Below are positions 17,742 to 26,179 of a DNA stretch of 32,476 bases, one piece after another. Made by a program: the position numbers and the translations under genes. Below the pieces are notes generated by a model. That model was not told the origin of the DNA and did no database searches. It saw only the letters and a program-made list of their open reading frames with translations. Source of the stretch: Chitinispirillales bacterium (GTDB taxonomy: Bacteria > Fibrobacterota > Chitinivibrionia > Chitinivibrionales > Chitinispirillaceae); the NCBI GenBank assembly GCA_031283085.1, contig JAITCM010000025.1, forward strand, positions 1 to 32,476. Reading direction: 5' to 3'. How positions within the stretch are numbered: the first letter of the stretch is position 1; each line of letters starts with the position of its first letter.

Positions 17742-20375
17742 CTACGCCTCATCCTCCGCAACATCGGCTTCGTCCGTACCGTCCATCTCATCAACGACAT
17801 CCGCCTCATCCGCGTCCGCAATGTCTTCCTCTTCGTCCGCCGCGTCTAACGCGCCGTCGTCTTCCGGTGCCGTTTCCACCGGTGCCTGCACCGTTATTAC
17901 CGCCGCGCTTGTCATGCCTTCGTCGTTGCCGCTGTCGTCGTGGTCGCACAGGGCGATGTCTATCACGCTGTCGCCATCGTCAAGGTTGATTAACTTGACC
18001 CCCTGGGTGTACCTGCCTAATTGCGATATCCGGTCTACGTCCATGCGGATGATTATTCCGTTTTTCGTGATAAGCATTACGTCCAAGCCGGTATGGACTC
18101 TTTTCAGCGCCACCACGCGGCCGTTCTTGTTTGTCAAGCGGATATTTCTTATCCCGCTGCCGCCGCGGTTTGTTCTGCGGTATTCGGCTACGATGGTGCG
18201 TTTGCCGTAACCGCTATCGGTTACCGTCAGGATATCGTTTTGCTCGCTTGCGATGATCATGCCGACGACTTTATCGCCGGCGCGCAGCCTTATGCCCCTT
18301 ATGCCGCGTGTGCCGCGCCCGTGGTCACGGGCCGCGCTCTCGTTGAACCTCACGACCTGTCCCTGCGCCGTGCCGAGAATCACATCGTCGCCGCCGGAGG
18401 TCAACTTCACCTCTATGAGCGAATCACCCTCGTTTAGCCGGTATGCCCTTATGCCGTGGCGATTGACTTTTGCGTAGGCTGTGAGCGGCTGTTTGTTGAT
18501 GATACCGCGCTCCGTTACGGCAATGATGAAGTGCGCGTCGTCGAATTCCCTCACCGGCACCAACGCGGCGACCTTTTCGCCCTCCTGCAATTCTATCAAG
18601 TTGACAATGGGGCGGCCCCTTGAGGCGCGGCCCGCCTCAGGAATCTTGTACACCTTGAGCCTGTAGCACCTGCCCTTGTTCGTAAAGAAGAGCAGGTACG
18701 CGTGGGTAGACGCCACGAAGAGCGTGGTGATGAAGTCGTTCTCCTTCGACTCCATGCCCTTGACCCCCTTGCCCCCGCGCCCCTGTGTGCGGTACTCGGT
18801 GACCGCCGTGCGCTTGATGTAGCCCTCGTGGGTCATCGTGATAACCATGTCTTCCTCGGCAATCATGTCCTCTATGTCAACGTCGCCCACGGCGTCGGTT
18901 ATCTCCGTCCGCCGAGCGTCGCCGTAGCGCTCCCTCATTTCCTCCAACTCGCCCTTTATGATTTGCATACGGCGGTCACGGCTCGCCAATATCGCGGTCA
19001 GTTCCTCTATCAACCTCATTAATTCCTGATACTCCTGCTCAATCTTCTCTCGCTCCAGCCCCGTCAACTGCTTCAGCCTCATATCGGTGATGGCTTTCGC
19101 CTGTATCTCGCTCAGCCCGAAGCGTTGCATCAATTTCTCATTGGCTTCCTCCGTAGTTGACGAAGCGCGAATCAGCGTCACAATCTCGTCGATGTGGTCG
19201 AGGGCAATACGCAACCCCGCGAGGATGTGGGCGCGTTCCTGCGCTTTCTTCAAATCAAACCGCGTCCTGCGCACCACTACGGTATGGCGGTGGTCCAAGA
19301 AGTGGCCCATCAGCTCTTTAAGGCTAAGTATCTGCGGGCGCATATTGACAAGCGCGAGGTTTATTATGCAGAACGACGTTTGCAGATCGGTGAATTTATA
19401 GAGTTTGTTTAGCACCGCCTCGCCGAAGTCGTCTTTCTTTATGCCGATGACAATGCGCATTCCACGCCTGTCCGACTCGTCCCGCGTGAATGAAATTCCC
19501 TCTATAATTTTGTTGCGAGCCAGGTCGCATATCCTCTGGTACAGGACACTCTTGTTTATCTGATACGGAATCTCCGTGATAATAATCTCCTCGCGGTCGT
19601 TCGCCTTTTTAATTACCTCGGCGCGCCCGCGCACTATCATCTTGCCCTTGCCGCTCCGATAAGCCGCGTAGATGCCGGTGCGCCCGAACACCACCCCGCC
19701 CGTTGGGAAGTCCGGGCCGGGAATGACGCTTATCAACTCGTCTACCGTAACGTCCGGGCTGTCTATCATCATTATCAATCCGGTGGCGATTTCCCGCAAG
19801 TTGTGCGGGGCCATGTTGGTAGCCATACCAACCGCAATGCCCGAAGTCCCGTTCAACAAAAGGAACGGCAGCTTCGACGGGAGCACAGTAGGCTCTTTCA
19901 GGCTGTCGTCGTAGTTGGGGGCGAAGTCTACGGTGTCCTTGTCGAGGTCGGCGAGCATCTCCTCCGCGAAAGCGGTCATGCGGCACTCCGTATACCTCAT
20001 GGCCGCCGGCGGGTCGCCGTCCACTGAACCGAAGTTCCCCTGCCCGTTTACCATCGGGTAGCGCATAGAAAAATCCTGCGCCATTCGCACCAGCGCGAAA
20101 TAAACGGAGCTGTCGCCGTGCGGGTGGTACTTACCGATGACGTCGCCCACAACGCGGGCGCACTTTTTGGGCGGCTTGTTGTGCTGTAAGCTGAGTTCCT
20201 CCATCCCGAACATGACGCGGCGGTGGACAGGCTTAAGCCCGTCCCGCACGTCCGGCAGGGCGCGGGAAGTTATCATGCTCATGGAGTAGTCGAGATACGA
20301 TTTCTGCATCTCGTCTTCGATGAAAACCGGCAGTATCTTTTCCGACGGGGTCTCCGGGGTTGCAATCTCGTTCAT
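17742..20375 (-). CDS. gyrA: DNA gyrase subunit A
   Basis: An 877-aa type IIA topoisomerase subunit; with GyrB it introduces negative supercoils. The catalytic tyrosine is Y128 in MRYTECRM. The GyrA-box of the C-terminal pinwheel, QGRGGKG, lies near residue 532, which distinguishes it from ParC. The protein ends in a ~60-aa tail very rich in Asp/Glu. In the quinolone-resistance region the sequence is GDSSVYFAL: Ser89 matches E. coli Ser83, but the position of E. coli Asp87 is Phe93. The ATG at 20373-20375 begins 1 nt after the surE stop, and an AGGAAGGG SD lies inside the end of surE. It is therefore the second gene of a surE-gyrA operon. No gyrB is in the window. Confidence 0.97.
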   Translation of the reverse strand: MNEIATPETPSEKILPVFIEDEMQKSYLDYSMSMITSRALPDVRDGLKPVHRRVMFGMEELSLQHNKPPKKCARVVGDVIGKYHPHGDSSVYFALVRMAQDFSMRYPMVNGQGNFGSVDGDPPAAMRYTECRMTAFAEEMLADLDKDTVDFAPNYDDSLKEPTVLPSKLPFLLLNGTSGIAVGMATNMAPHNLREIATGLIMMIDSPDVTVDELISVIPGPDFPTGGVVFGRTGIYAAYRSGKGKMIVRGRAEVIKKANDREEIIITEIPYQINKSVLYQRICDLARNKIIEGISFTRDESDRRGMRIVIGIKKDDFGEAVLNKLYKFTDLQTSFCIINLALVNMRPQILSLKELMGHFLDHRHTVVVRRTRFDLKKAQERAHILAGLRIALDHIDEIVTLIRASSTTEEANEKLMQRFGLSEIQAKAITDMRLKQLTGLEREKIEQEYQELMRLIEELTAILASRDRRMQIIKGELEEMRERYGDARRTEITDAVGDVDIEDMIAEEDMVITMTHEGYIKRTAVTEYRTQGRGGKGVKGMESKENDFITTLFVASTHAYLLFFTNKGRCYRLKVYKIPEAGRASRGRPIVNLIELQEGEKVAALVPVREFDDAHFIIAVTERGIINKQPLTAYAKVNRHGIRAYRLNEGDSLIEVKLTSGGDDVILGTAQGQVVRFNESAARDHGRGTRGIRGIRLRAGDKVVGMIIASEQNDILTVTDSGYGKRTIVAEYRRTNRGGSGIRNIRLTNKNGRVVALKRVHTGLDVMLITKNGIIIRMDVDRISQLGRYTQGVKLINLDDGDSVIDIALCDHDDSGNDEGMTSAAVITVQAPVETAPEDDGALDAADEEEDIADADEADVVDEMDGTDEADVAEDEA

Positions 20376-20376
20376 G

Positions 20377-21171
20377 TTATTCTTTCCCTTCCTCTATCCC
20401 CTGGCGCAAATACGGCACCATCCAATGCGCCGTGGAATCGTAGTTCAGCGGCGTTACCGCGATGTACCCGTTCATTACAGCGCGGGAATCAAACGAGTTG
20501 GATTCCTCTATCGCCGTCCTGTCGCCATAGACGTCGTGGCCGCCGTAAGAAGGATGCGCCGTGTCCTCTATCCTCCGGTACTCGTCCTCGTAATTCGCCA
20601 TGCTCTGCCACGTAACCTTGAACCCTTTCGAGTTCGCCGGGTCGCACGCCGGAAAGTTTATATTATAAAAGACCCGCGGGTCAAGCGGGGGGCGCGGCGT
20701 GTTCAGTATCTCGTCTATCAACATGGGCGCCATCTCCGCGTACACTGCCATGAACGGGTTGTTCCTGTTGAACATGGAAAACGCGAAGCTCGGTATCCCG
20801 TAGAACGCCCCCTCCCGCGCAGCGGAGACCGTACCGGAGTAAAACGCCGCCAGCCCGGAGTTGTCGCCGTCGTTTATGCCGGAAACCACTATGTCCGGCT
20901 TCTTCTTAATGAGGCTGCTTATGGCGAACTTCACGCAGTCCGCCGGAGAGCCGTTTATGATGTACCCCGGCATCTGGTCGGTACCCGCAGCCGCCTCGCG
21001 GTAAAAGAGCGGTTTCATAAACGTAAACGTGTGGCTGACGCCGCTCTGCTCCTTCTCCGGCGCGGCGGCAATCACATCGTAATGCGGCGAAAGCGCGTCG
21101 TATAAGAACTTGATACCGCGGGCGTGGAAGCCGTCGTCGTTGGTCAGCAGCAGGGTTTTCTTTTTGGGCAT
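20377..21171 (-). CDS. surE: 5'/3'-nucleotidase SurE
   Basis: 264 aa. The ATG at 21169-21171 was chosen because [14 protein letters not shown] is the normal family N-terminus and GGAG lies 5 nt upstream; the frame stays open 12 codons further. SurE is a divalent-metal-dependent survival-protein phosphatase acting on nucleoside monophosphates. Seen here are TNDDG (metal-binding Asp12-Asp13), the loop [18 protein letters not shown] (family G.PADCV), VSGINDGDN and the C-terminal half typical of the longer SurE type. It is the promoter-proximal gene of the surE-gyrA operon (1-nt gap). A promoter and palindrome lie just upstream. Confidence 0.95.
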   Translation of the reverse strand: MPKKKTLLLTNDDGFHARGIKFLYDALSPHYDVIAAAPEKEQSGVSHTFTFMKPLFYREAAAGTDQMPGYIINGSPADCVKFAISSLIKKKPDIVVSGINDGDNSGLAAFYSGTVSAAREGAFYGIPSFAFSMFNRNNPFMAVYAEMAPMLIDEILNTPRPPLDPRVFYNINFPACDPANSKGFKVTWQSMANYEDEYRRIEDTAHPSYGGHDVYGDRTAIEESNSFDSRAVMNGYIAVTPLNYDSTAHWMVPYLRQGIEEGKE

Positions 21172-21185
21172 TGTATCTCCGTGAT

Positions 21186-21214
21186 ATTGTATTTCAAATA
21201 CAAACAACTTTCAT
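21186..21214 (-). promoter_or_regulatory. surE-gyrA promoter with overlapping 17-bp palindrome
   Basis: Read on the minus strand, -35 ATGAAA (21209-21214), a 17-bp spacer and -10 TACAAT (21186-21191) precede surE by about 15 bp. A perfect palindrome TTGTATTT-C-AAATACAA (21187-21203) overlaps the -10 and spacer, exactly where a repressor operator would sit. The regulator is unknown. Confidence 0.5.
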
Positions 21215-21227
21215 TCATCCTGTTATT

Positions 21228-21419
21228 TTAAAAACGCGCCATATCTCTATTTTCCTGTGCGTTTTCATAATTTATTTTTAAATTATATTGCCTTATTAAC
21301 ACTTGAGCTTCGCAATGAGCATATGTTGCCCGTTCTTCCGATGACATATTTTTTGTCTCCTCATAGATTCTTTCGCGTATATCATGAATTTCTTTTAACA
21401 CACTTAGTTCATTCCTCAT
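21228..21419 (-). CDS. Small helical protein paired with PIN toxin (putative antitoxin)
   Basis: 63 aa from the ATG at 21417-21419. The AGAGG SD 9 nt upstream fits this ATG, whereas the in-frame TTG at 21423-21425 would be only 3 nt away. The sequence is charged and probably all-helical; its core LKEIHDIRERIYEETKNMS resembles short proteins commonly found beside PIN-domain genes (..EIREEIYEET..MS.EE..), recalled from memory. It overlaps the end of the PIN gene by 11 nt, so the order is toxin first, the reverse of most type II pairs. Antitoxin function is inference. It is as AT-rich as its partner. Confidence 0.65.
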   Translation of the reverse strand: MRNELSVLKEIHDIRERIYEETKNMSSEERATYAHCEAQVLIRQYNLKINYENAQENRDMARF

Positions 21420-21888
21420 TTTCAATTACCTCTGTTGGAGAATATATTCCTATACGTTTATAACCCTCACGTAAATTTATGCTTTCCGTTCCCATTATTG
21501 TTTTTAACTTTACGATATGGTGAAAATTATAACTAACTATAATATCCAAATTATTTATTGTTGCCATTGCTATATGTATTCCGTCCATCCTATATTTTAC
21601 GGGTATAATCTTCTCGGCAACATACGCATCGGCAAGAATTTCTGCGTTTTTATCCGGTGCTAATAAAATAACGCCGTATTGATCAAGCAAGTTCACCATT
21701 TTTGTCTTTTTAGGTTCCTCCGCTTTTAATAGCTCTTGTAAAACATAGTCTGAAGTATATGGAATATATTTTCCCTGTTTAATCTCATCAAACAACCTTA
21801 TTGTATCTTGCTTTTTGTCGGGAGAATCTTCCGCGAAAACAAAGTTAAATATCGTCGTTTCCAAATATGTTTTTAAACTTTTCATCAT
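21409..21888 (-). CDS. PIN-domain ribonuclease, VapC-like toxin candidate
   Basis: 159 aa (two adjacent ATGs; GAGG lies 5 nt before the first). PIN-domain proteins are Mg-dependent RNases, many acting as toxins. The N-terminal YLETTIFNF has Glu10 where the first acidic residue of this PIN subfamily lies. Glu52 (LQELL) and Asp102 in RMDGIHIAMAT match the remaining conserved acidic positions, and SYNFHHIV is the usual last strand and loop (SWNFKHIV in relatives). The AT-rich composition (about 30% GC in a sampled line) contrasts with surE-gyrA and suggests recent acquisition. The next gene overlaps its 3' end. No clear promoter was found, although the 340 bp upstream are gene-free. Confidence 0.85.
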   Translation of the reverse strand: MMKSLKTYLETTIFNFVFAEDSPDKKQDTIRLFDEIKQGKYIPYTSDYVLQELLKAEEPKKTKMVNLLDQYGVILLAPDKNAEILADAYVAEKIIPVKYRMDGIHIAMATINNLDIIVSYNFHHIVKLKTIMGTESINLREGYKRIGIYSPTEVIENEE

Positions 21889-22209
21889 AATTACCTCGTT
21901 ATCCTCAATAAACCACCCCCGCCCTAACTTGCCAACAAAGCGGGCCGGTCACCAGCCCCCCGATTTCGGCGTCCCCTTAGGCATTGCGCCGGAGATACTA
22001 AATATACATTTTGCCGCCCCCGCGTGTCAAAAAAATCGTAATTATTTTAAGCGCGTACCCCCCCACCGGCAACCCCCGCGCCGCCCTCGCCGCAAGCGCC
22101 CGGTGATTCCGCCTGAAATTGAGGCGTCGCGGGTCACGGCGGGGTGATTTTTGGCCGTGAATATGGGCTTAATGTGGGTTAAATAGCCTGATTTGACTTC
22201 CCGGGCTAC
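21889..22209. other. Gene-free region between PIN gene and rnd
   Basis: About 320 bp with no convincing ORF. It has strongly C-rich stretches on the + strand and two small inverted repeats: CGCCT/AGGCG (22110-22126, 7-nt loop) and CACGGC/GCCGTG (22135-22159, 13-nt loop). These could be transcript ends or structured RNA, but neither has a proper U-tract. The upstream regulatory signals of the PIN gene should lie near 21889-21960; none is clear. Confidence 0.5.
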
Positions 22210-22228
22210 AAAAAAATAATATTTTTTT
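22210..22228 (-). terminator. AT-only palindrome right after rnd stop
   Basis: Perfect 9-bp arms AAAAAAATA / TATTTTTTT with a 1-nt centre begin immediately after the stop codon of the RNase D-like gene. An A/T stem followed by T's could weaken transcription, but it lacks a GC stem, so it is only a possible terminator. Confidence 0.3.
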
Positions 22229-23179
22229 TCAAACGCCCCCGCCCTCGTTCCGCGCCTCCTGGGGTTTTGGGTAGACCCTGCGTCTCTTGAGCGACGCCGA
22301 TTTTTCGGGGATATGCGGCGAACGCGCCGCCGCGTCCAACAGCTCCTTTATCAGCCCCAAACCAAGTCTCTTCTGCGGCTTCCTGTGGCGGTTAAGCTCC
22401 GCTTCGACGGCGTGCGGCAGTTCCTTGTCACTATACAGCACTTGGCGTAGCGACTTCTTGGGCAGAAGGTACCCGACAGGGCAGTCAAACCTTTCGCCGA
22501 GAAGCTCGCGGAATATCCACAGCGCCGCCGCGCGCCGCTTCTTCTCAAACGGCATTTTAGCGTAGCCGGGAAACTTCGTCTCAAACAGCAGGTGCGGGTT
22601 CGATATGTGCTTCTTGTCGCTCGCCGCCCTCGAAGCGCGGATGTATTCCTCGTAGAGCCCTCTCTCGACAAGCTGCGAAGCCAAGCCGTTCTCTATCTCC
22701 AGCAGCTTCAGCACGTCGTTTACCGCGTACTCCAAAAGCGCCGGCTTGATAGGGCGCAAAAGCCAGTTCGCCCTCTGAAAAGCGTCCTTTTCCTCTTTGT
22801 CAATGTTGAGATAAGCGGCAAGGTTTATCGGGAGCCCCAACAGCTTCTGCGCCACGGAGATGTCGTTTATGGGCGTTATCGTGCACCCGAGCACCGTTTG
22901 CGCCATAAATATGTCGTTGCCGCAGGCGAACATTACCTTGACGATGTCTTGACAGGTGAGAAATTCCCGCAACGTGTCGCTTCCGCCCATTTTGAGCACA
23001 TCGATTACCGCCGCGTTTTCGCCGTCAAAGCACTGGAGTATGGAGACGGCGTACCTGTAGCGGAACATCCCCTGGTCGCCCTCCATATCGAGAGCGAGCT
23101 TTTTTACTCCCCTCGTTAGCAGGTTGCCTACGTACTTTTTAAGTCGCGATTCCTCTGTGATTATCGTATATTGGGCCAT
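22229..23179 (-). CDS. RNase D-family 3'-5' exonuclease (DEDDy)
   Basis: 316 aa. The DEDDy catalytic set is present: D31 and E33 (LALDMEGD, where classical RNase D has DTEF), D89 in KVMFACGNDI (the usual His of motif II is absent), and Y151...D155 in LLEYAVNDV. ANWLLRP (about 137-143) matches the family's DW..RPL loop. A basic C-terminal helical half (KKRRAAALWIFRELLGE...) sits where the HRDC domain of RNase D lies. RNase D trims 3' ends of tRNA precursors and other structured RNAs. It starts 3 nt after the GH5 stop, with no good SD, so translation is probably coupled to that gene. Motif deviations suggest a divergent branch, hence no symbol. Confidence 0.82.
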   Translation of the reverse strand: MAQYTIITEESRLKKYVGNLLTRGVKKLALDMEGDQGMFRYRYAVSILQCFDGENAAVIDVLKMGGSDTLREFLTCQDIVKVMFACGNDIFMAQTVLGCTITPINDISVAQKLLGLPINLAAYLNIDKEEKDAFQRANWLLRPIKPALLEYAVNDVLKLLEIENGLASQLVERGLYEEYIRASRAASDKKHISNPHLLFETKFPGYAKMPFEKKRRAAALWIFRELLGERFDCPVGYLLPKKSLRQVLYSDKELPHAVEAELNRHRKPQKRLGLGLIKELLDAAARSPHIPEKSASLKRRRVYPKPQEARNEGGGV

Positions 23180-23182
23180 CCG

Positions 23183-24274
23183 TCAATACTTTCTCAAAAC
23201 GTCAAGCACACTGTGATTTATACGCTCCGCGTTGTCGTACTGCGGCAACGCCTCGTGGAGCCTCTCGCCCGCGGATATTATTCCAAAGTCGAGGTTTTTG
23301 TAGTTCCAATACGAAAAACCGATTCCCATATCCATAAGAACGGAGAGCAAATCGTCGTACCAGCGCAGCTGCGCGCCGAGCTCCACGGGGGCGTAAACGC
23401 CGAACTCGTCGCAGATTATCGAAACGCCGTATTTTTTTCCGAATGCGTCGACTGGCGCTAACTCTTCTGCGAGCCGCCCCCTGTCCCATATCCCCTTAGA
23501 CAGCGCAAGCCCGTTCTTTCGCGCGGATTCCGGGCCGTAATCGGACGGGTACGTCCTGACGACTTTCATCTCCGGTTCGTTGAGCCACGGCGCGAATTGA
23601 TGCGTGAAGAGCAGCGGTTCGTAAAAATGCACGGAGTAGACGACGTTGTCGTCGTCGAACGGCGTGAGTTCCCCAAACGCGCTAGGCCTGTTCCACATAT
23701 TGGGGCCGGTGATTACGGTTGACTTCGGCGCGTGGCGGCGGATTTCGCGGCAGAGGCGGTCTTTGACCGTGTTCCAAATAGCCGCGGTCGGCGCGACCGG
23801 TTCGTTTAGCGACTCGAATAAAATGTGCTCGTTTGAGCCGTAGCGCTCGGCGAGACACGCCCATATTTTCTCCGTCTTCTTGAGGCAGGTATCGTCGCCG
23901 GAAAATAATCTTTGAACCGGCGAGTTCGCGGCGTTTGCGGCGTCGGCGAAGTCGTGGCCGGGACACTCGTGCAGGTCGAGGATTATTTTTAGTTCGTGCT
24001 GTTTTGACAGGGCAACGGCGCGGTCTATGTTGACAAGGCGGCTATTGATGGGTTTCTCGTTATCGGTGAAAAACAGGCAGGAGTCTATTGGGACGCGGAC
24101 GTGGTCGAAGCCCCATTGCGCTACATTGGCGAAGTCGGCGGCGGTTATGAACGTTTCTATATGTTTGTCAATGCCGGGAAATTTCTCCGGGTCTTTCCCC
24201 TGGATGGCGTCGATTTGGCTTAGCCAGCCGCCGAGGTTTAGGCCTCTTAACCGGGGGGGGTGTTCTGTTGCCAT
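23183..24274 (-). CDS. Cytoplasmic GH5-family glucanase/glycosidase
   Basis: 363 aa, start ATG 24272-24274 with AAGGA upstream. A GH5 TIM barrel: GLNLGGWL at the N-terminus, HVRVPID on strand 2/3, acid/base Glu158 in FESLNEP, HFYEP on strand 6, and nucleophile Glu290 in IICDEFGVY. Family members hydrolyse beta-1,4-glucans, glucomannans or related oligosaccharides. There is no signal peptide and no carbohydrate-binding module, so it probably acts on imported oligosaccharides in the cytoplasm. It lies between a GH13 gene (73 bp upstream) and an RNase D gene (3 bp downstream) on the same strand. Exact substrate cannot be told from sequence. Confidence 0.88.
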   Translation of the reverse strand: MATEHPPRLRGLNLGGWLSQIDAIQGKDPEKFPGIDKHIETFITAADFANVAQWGFDHVRVPIDSCLFFTDNEKPINSRLVNIDRAVALSKQHELKIILDLHECPGHDFADAANAANSPVQRLFSGDDTCLKKTEKIWACLAERYGSNEHILFESLNEPVAPTAAIWNTVKDRLCREIRRHAPKSTVITGPNMWNRPSAFGELTPFDDDNVVYSVHFYEPLLFTHQFAPWLNEPEMKVVRTYPSDYGPESARKNGLALSKGIWDRGRLAEELAPVDAFGKKYGVSIICDEFGVYAPVELGAQLRWYDDLLSVLMDMGIGFSYWNYKNLDFGIISAGERLHEALPQYDNAERINHSVLDVLRKY

Positions 24275-24284
24275 TTATTTTTCC

Positions 24285-24347
24285 TTAACGTCAAAAATCA
24301 AAATTAAAATCAAAAAATAAGTTCAAAGTCAAATTCTTTAACGTCAA
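24285..24347. repeat. Short direct repeat in GH13-GH5 spacer
   Basis: TTAACGTCAA occurs at 24285-24294 and again at 24338-24347, bracketing an A-rich segment with several TCAAAA copies. It occupies the 73-bp gap between the GH13 stop and the GH5 start. It could be a regulator half-site pair or simple low complexity. Confidence 0.35.
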
Positions 24348-25637
24348 TTACATAAACAGCACGATTTCCGACTGTTCCAAATCGACATTACCCGTATTGC
24401 CCACGGTTTTGCACTTCTCGTCAAAGACCTTGACCATTTTCTTGTAATTGCCGAAATCGCCGGGTATCTCGTCGCGGTTTACACCGCGCTTGTTGTACCA
24501 GTCTTTGTTGAACATTACGCCGAGCGCCGGTTTTCCGTTGTCGGTGCGTTTCTCTAAGAATAGCAGGTCGTGGTCGTAACTGCCTGCGTTACGCCATTGC
24601 CCCTCCTGGCATAGCACCGGCGTCTCCAGTTTCAGGGCGTTGAGCCGGCCTATCCACTGGCGCAAATCCCACTTTGTCGTCTCCATGTCGGAGGGGCGTG
24701 TTGTTACCACGTTTACCTGCTTCACCGCGCCGTGCTCGTAGCCGGTCGGCATCATCAGGCCCTTCGAGAATATGGCCGCAAGGACATAGCGGTTCTTCTG
24801 CATCTCTATAGTGCCGGGCTGGTCGCCCGCCAAGCGCGTCGTATCGTGCGACTCCGGAAATGAGATTGACGGGGCGATGTGCCTGAACCGGTCGTGCTGG
24901 TCAAGGCACCACGAACCCTCAAAGTTCCACCACTTGCTCGAATTGAACAGGTAGTCGAAGCCGCAGCCGTTCAACGCCAGCGTCTGGTCAACCGTGCAGC
25001 CGAGGCTCTCGGCCAGGAACTTCGCCCCGCTCACGCGCTTGCGGGCGTTCTTGATAAGCGGCTCCCATACCCCCCGCGGAATCTTGTAGGCCGCGTCGCA
25101 ACGGAAACCGTTTATACCTATCTCCTGATAGAACGCGACCATGTCGTCCCAATACTTGTTCATCCCGGCAAGGTCGGTATTCTTCTCAAACTCTATTTCG
25201 GAGAGGTCGCCCCACACCGTTATACTGCCGGGGTTGCCGGGGTCGATGGCAAACGGGTGCGCAATCTCGCCGCTCTCGTCGCGCTTGTACCAGTCGGGAT
25301 GCCGCTTGATGAGCGGACTCTCGTTGGCCGTGTGGTTGATTACGAGGTCCATGTAGACCTCTACGCCGCTGCTCTTGCATTTCTCCACAAACTCTTTAAG
25401 CGGAGCAAAGTCGTCCGTCTTCGCCTTGGGCGGCAGGAACTCCGCGTTGAGCCTGTAGTAGTCTTTCACCGCGTACAGACTCTTCGACCCGCCCACCTCG
25501 TGGAACGGGTTCACGTACACGGAGTTGAACTTCATCGACGCGATGGCGTCAACATGGGCGCCCCAATCGCCTATCGTCTTGAGGAAACGCGGGAATAAAT
25601 TGTAAATCACCGGCGGCACATCGTTCTTCACGGCCAT
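24348..25637 (-). CDS. Cytoplasmic alpha-amylase-family (GH13) enzyme
   Basis: 429 aa, start ATG 25635-25637. The four GH13 regions are visible: region I MDLVINHT (His102), region II GFRCDAA with nucleophile Asp181, region III FLAES with general acid Glu210, and region IV ESHD with His264-Asp265. These imply retaining action on alpha-glucosidic bonds. The segment WYKRDESGEIAHP between regions I and II resembles maltosyltransferase GlgE and related maltodextrin enzymes, but the length and region IV differ from GlgE, so specificity is open. There is no signal peptide, so it likely acts on internal glycogen or maltodextrin. A TATAAT on the minus strand (25674-25679) could be its -10; the -35 is poor. 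The adjacent upstream gene is a PQ-loop membrane protein. Confidence 0.88.
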   Translation of the reverse strand: MAVKNDVPPVIYNLFPRFLKTIGDWGAHVDAIASMKFNSVYVNPFHEVGGSKSLYAVKDYYRLNAEFLPPKAKTDDFAPLKEFVEKCKSSGVEVYMDLVINHTANESPLIKRHPDWYKRDESGEIAHPFAIDPGNPGSITVWGDLSEIEFEKNTDLAGMNKYWDDMVAFYQEIGINGFRCDAAYKIPRGVWEPLIKNARKRVSGAKFLAESLGCTVDQTLALNGCGFDYLFNSSKWWNFEGSWCLDQHDRFRHIAPSISFPESHDTTRLAGDQPGTIEMQKNRYVLAAIFSKGLMMPTGYEHGAVKQVNVVTTRPSDMETTKWDLRQWIGRLNALKLETPVLCQEGQWRNAGSYDHDLLFLEKRTDNGKPALGVMFNKDWYNKRGVNRDEIPGDFGNYKKMVKVFDEKCKTVGNTGNVDLEQSEIVLFM

Positions 25638-25709
25638 AATTTACCTGCCAATCTGGTTGATTTATGGTTATTGATTATAGTTATCCTGATTAATGAGATA
25701 CCCCGCCGG

Positions 25710-25964
25710 CTAACGGCGGCCGCGATACCTGAAATATAATATCAGGTCGGCCGAAACCACCGCAATGTTAAAAACATACAGCCCGATGACCCAATCCCGC
25801 GAGTAAAGAATCTTGTGGGCCAGCCCAAAAGCGTACCCCAATATCACTATCCCGATGAAGTACGGACTCTTCCCGGAAACCGCCTTAGCCCGAAGCGTCC
25901 GGGCAATGGATACCGGCCAACTTAACCCGAAACATACCAGCATCAACGCCTCAAAGATACTCAT
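25710..25964 (-). CDS. Small PQ-loop/SemiSWEET-like membrane protein
   Basis: 84 aa with three predicted membrane segments (about 4-20, 35-53, 58-76) and a basic C-terminus YRGRR. FGLSWPVSIARTLRAKAVSG matches the PQ-loop style SWP.si.r..k.k...G. of SemiSWEET and MtN3-like proteins. Those dimerise to form a sugar uniporter. The ATG at 25962-25964 has AGGA 6 nt upstream. It lies 72 bp upstream of the GH13 gene on the same strand, which would suit sugar movement, but many proteins of this short family have no assigned substrate. Confidence 0.7.
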   Translation of the reverse strand: MSIFEALMLVCFGLSWPVSIARTLRAKAVSGKSPYFIGIVILGYAFGLAHKILYSRDWVIGLYVFNIAVVSADLILYFRYRGRR

Positions 25965-26058
25965 CTATCGTCCTGTCTACCTGAAAAATCAACGCATTAC
26001 AACGATTATGCCGGTTGTTGCCTTAGTTACCGTCAAACCCCCGCCATGAACCCTTGTT

Positions 26059-26089
26059 TTGACGGGCTAAATCTCATGTATAATATAAT
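26059..26089 (+). promoter_or_regulatory. Orphan plus-strand promoter-like sequence
   Basis: TTGACG (26059-26064) is followed by two overlapping TATAAT boxes (26079-26084 and 26084-26089), giving spacers of 14 or 19 bp, neither optimal. Downstream on the + strand lies no established gene, only a 51-codon frame (26092-26247) and the hairpin at 26180-26201. If active it would make a short RNA. Confidence 0.3.
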
Positions 26090-26179
26090 TCATGCCGAGA
26101 GTAAAACGCGTTTTTTATTTGACGCGTCCGGGATTATTCGGGAATTATCGCGGAAAAGACATTCTTTACGGTAGAAATC

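Noticed and set aside
20320-21105. 261-codon plus-strand frame opposite surE
   Set aside because: Arg/Val-rich shadow of a clearly identified surE on the other strand.
22192-22222. TTGACT-18-TAATAT as a plus-strand promoter
   Set aside because: It reads antisense into the RNase D gene, the -10 is inside a simple A/T palindrome, and nothing downstream needs it.
24879-25598. 239-codon plus-strand frame opposite the GH13 gene
   Set aside because: Antisense shadow. All four GH13 catalytic regions are on the minus strand.
24348-25637. Calling the GH13 enzyme GlgE (maltosyltransferase)
   Set aside because: It is much shorter, and region IV reads ESHD rather than the GlgE type. Only the segment between regions I and II is similar.
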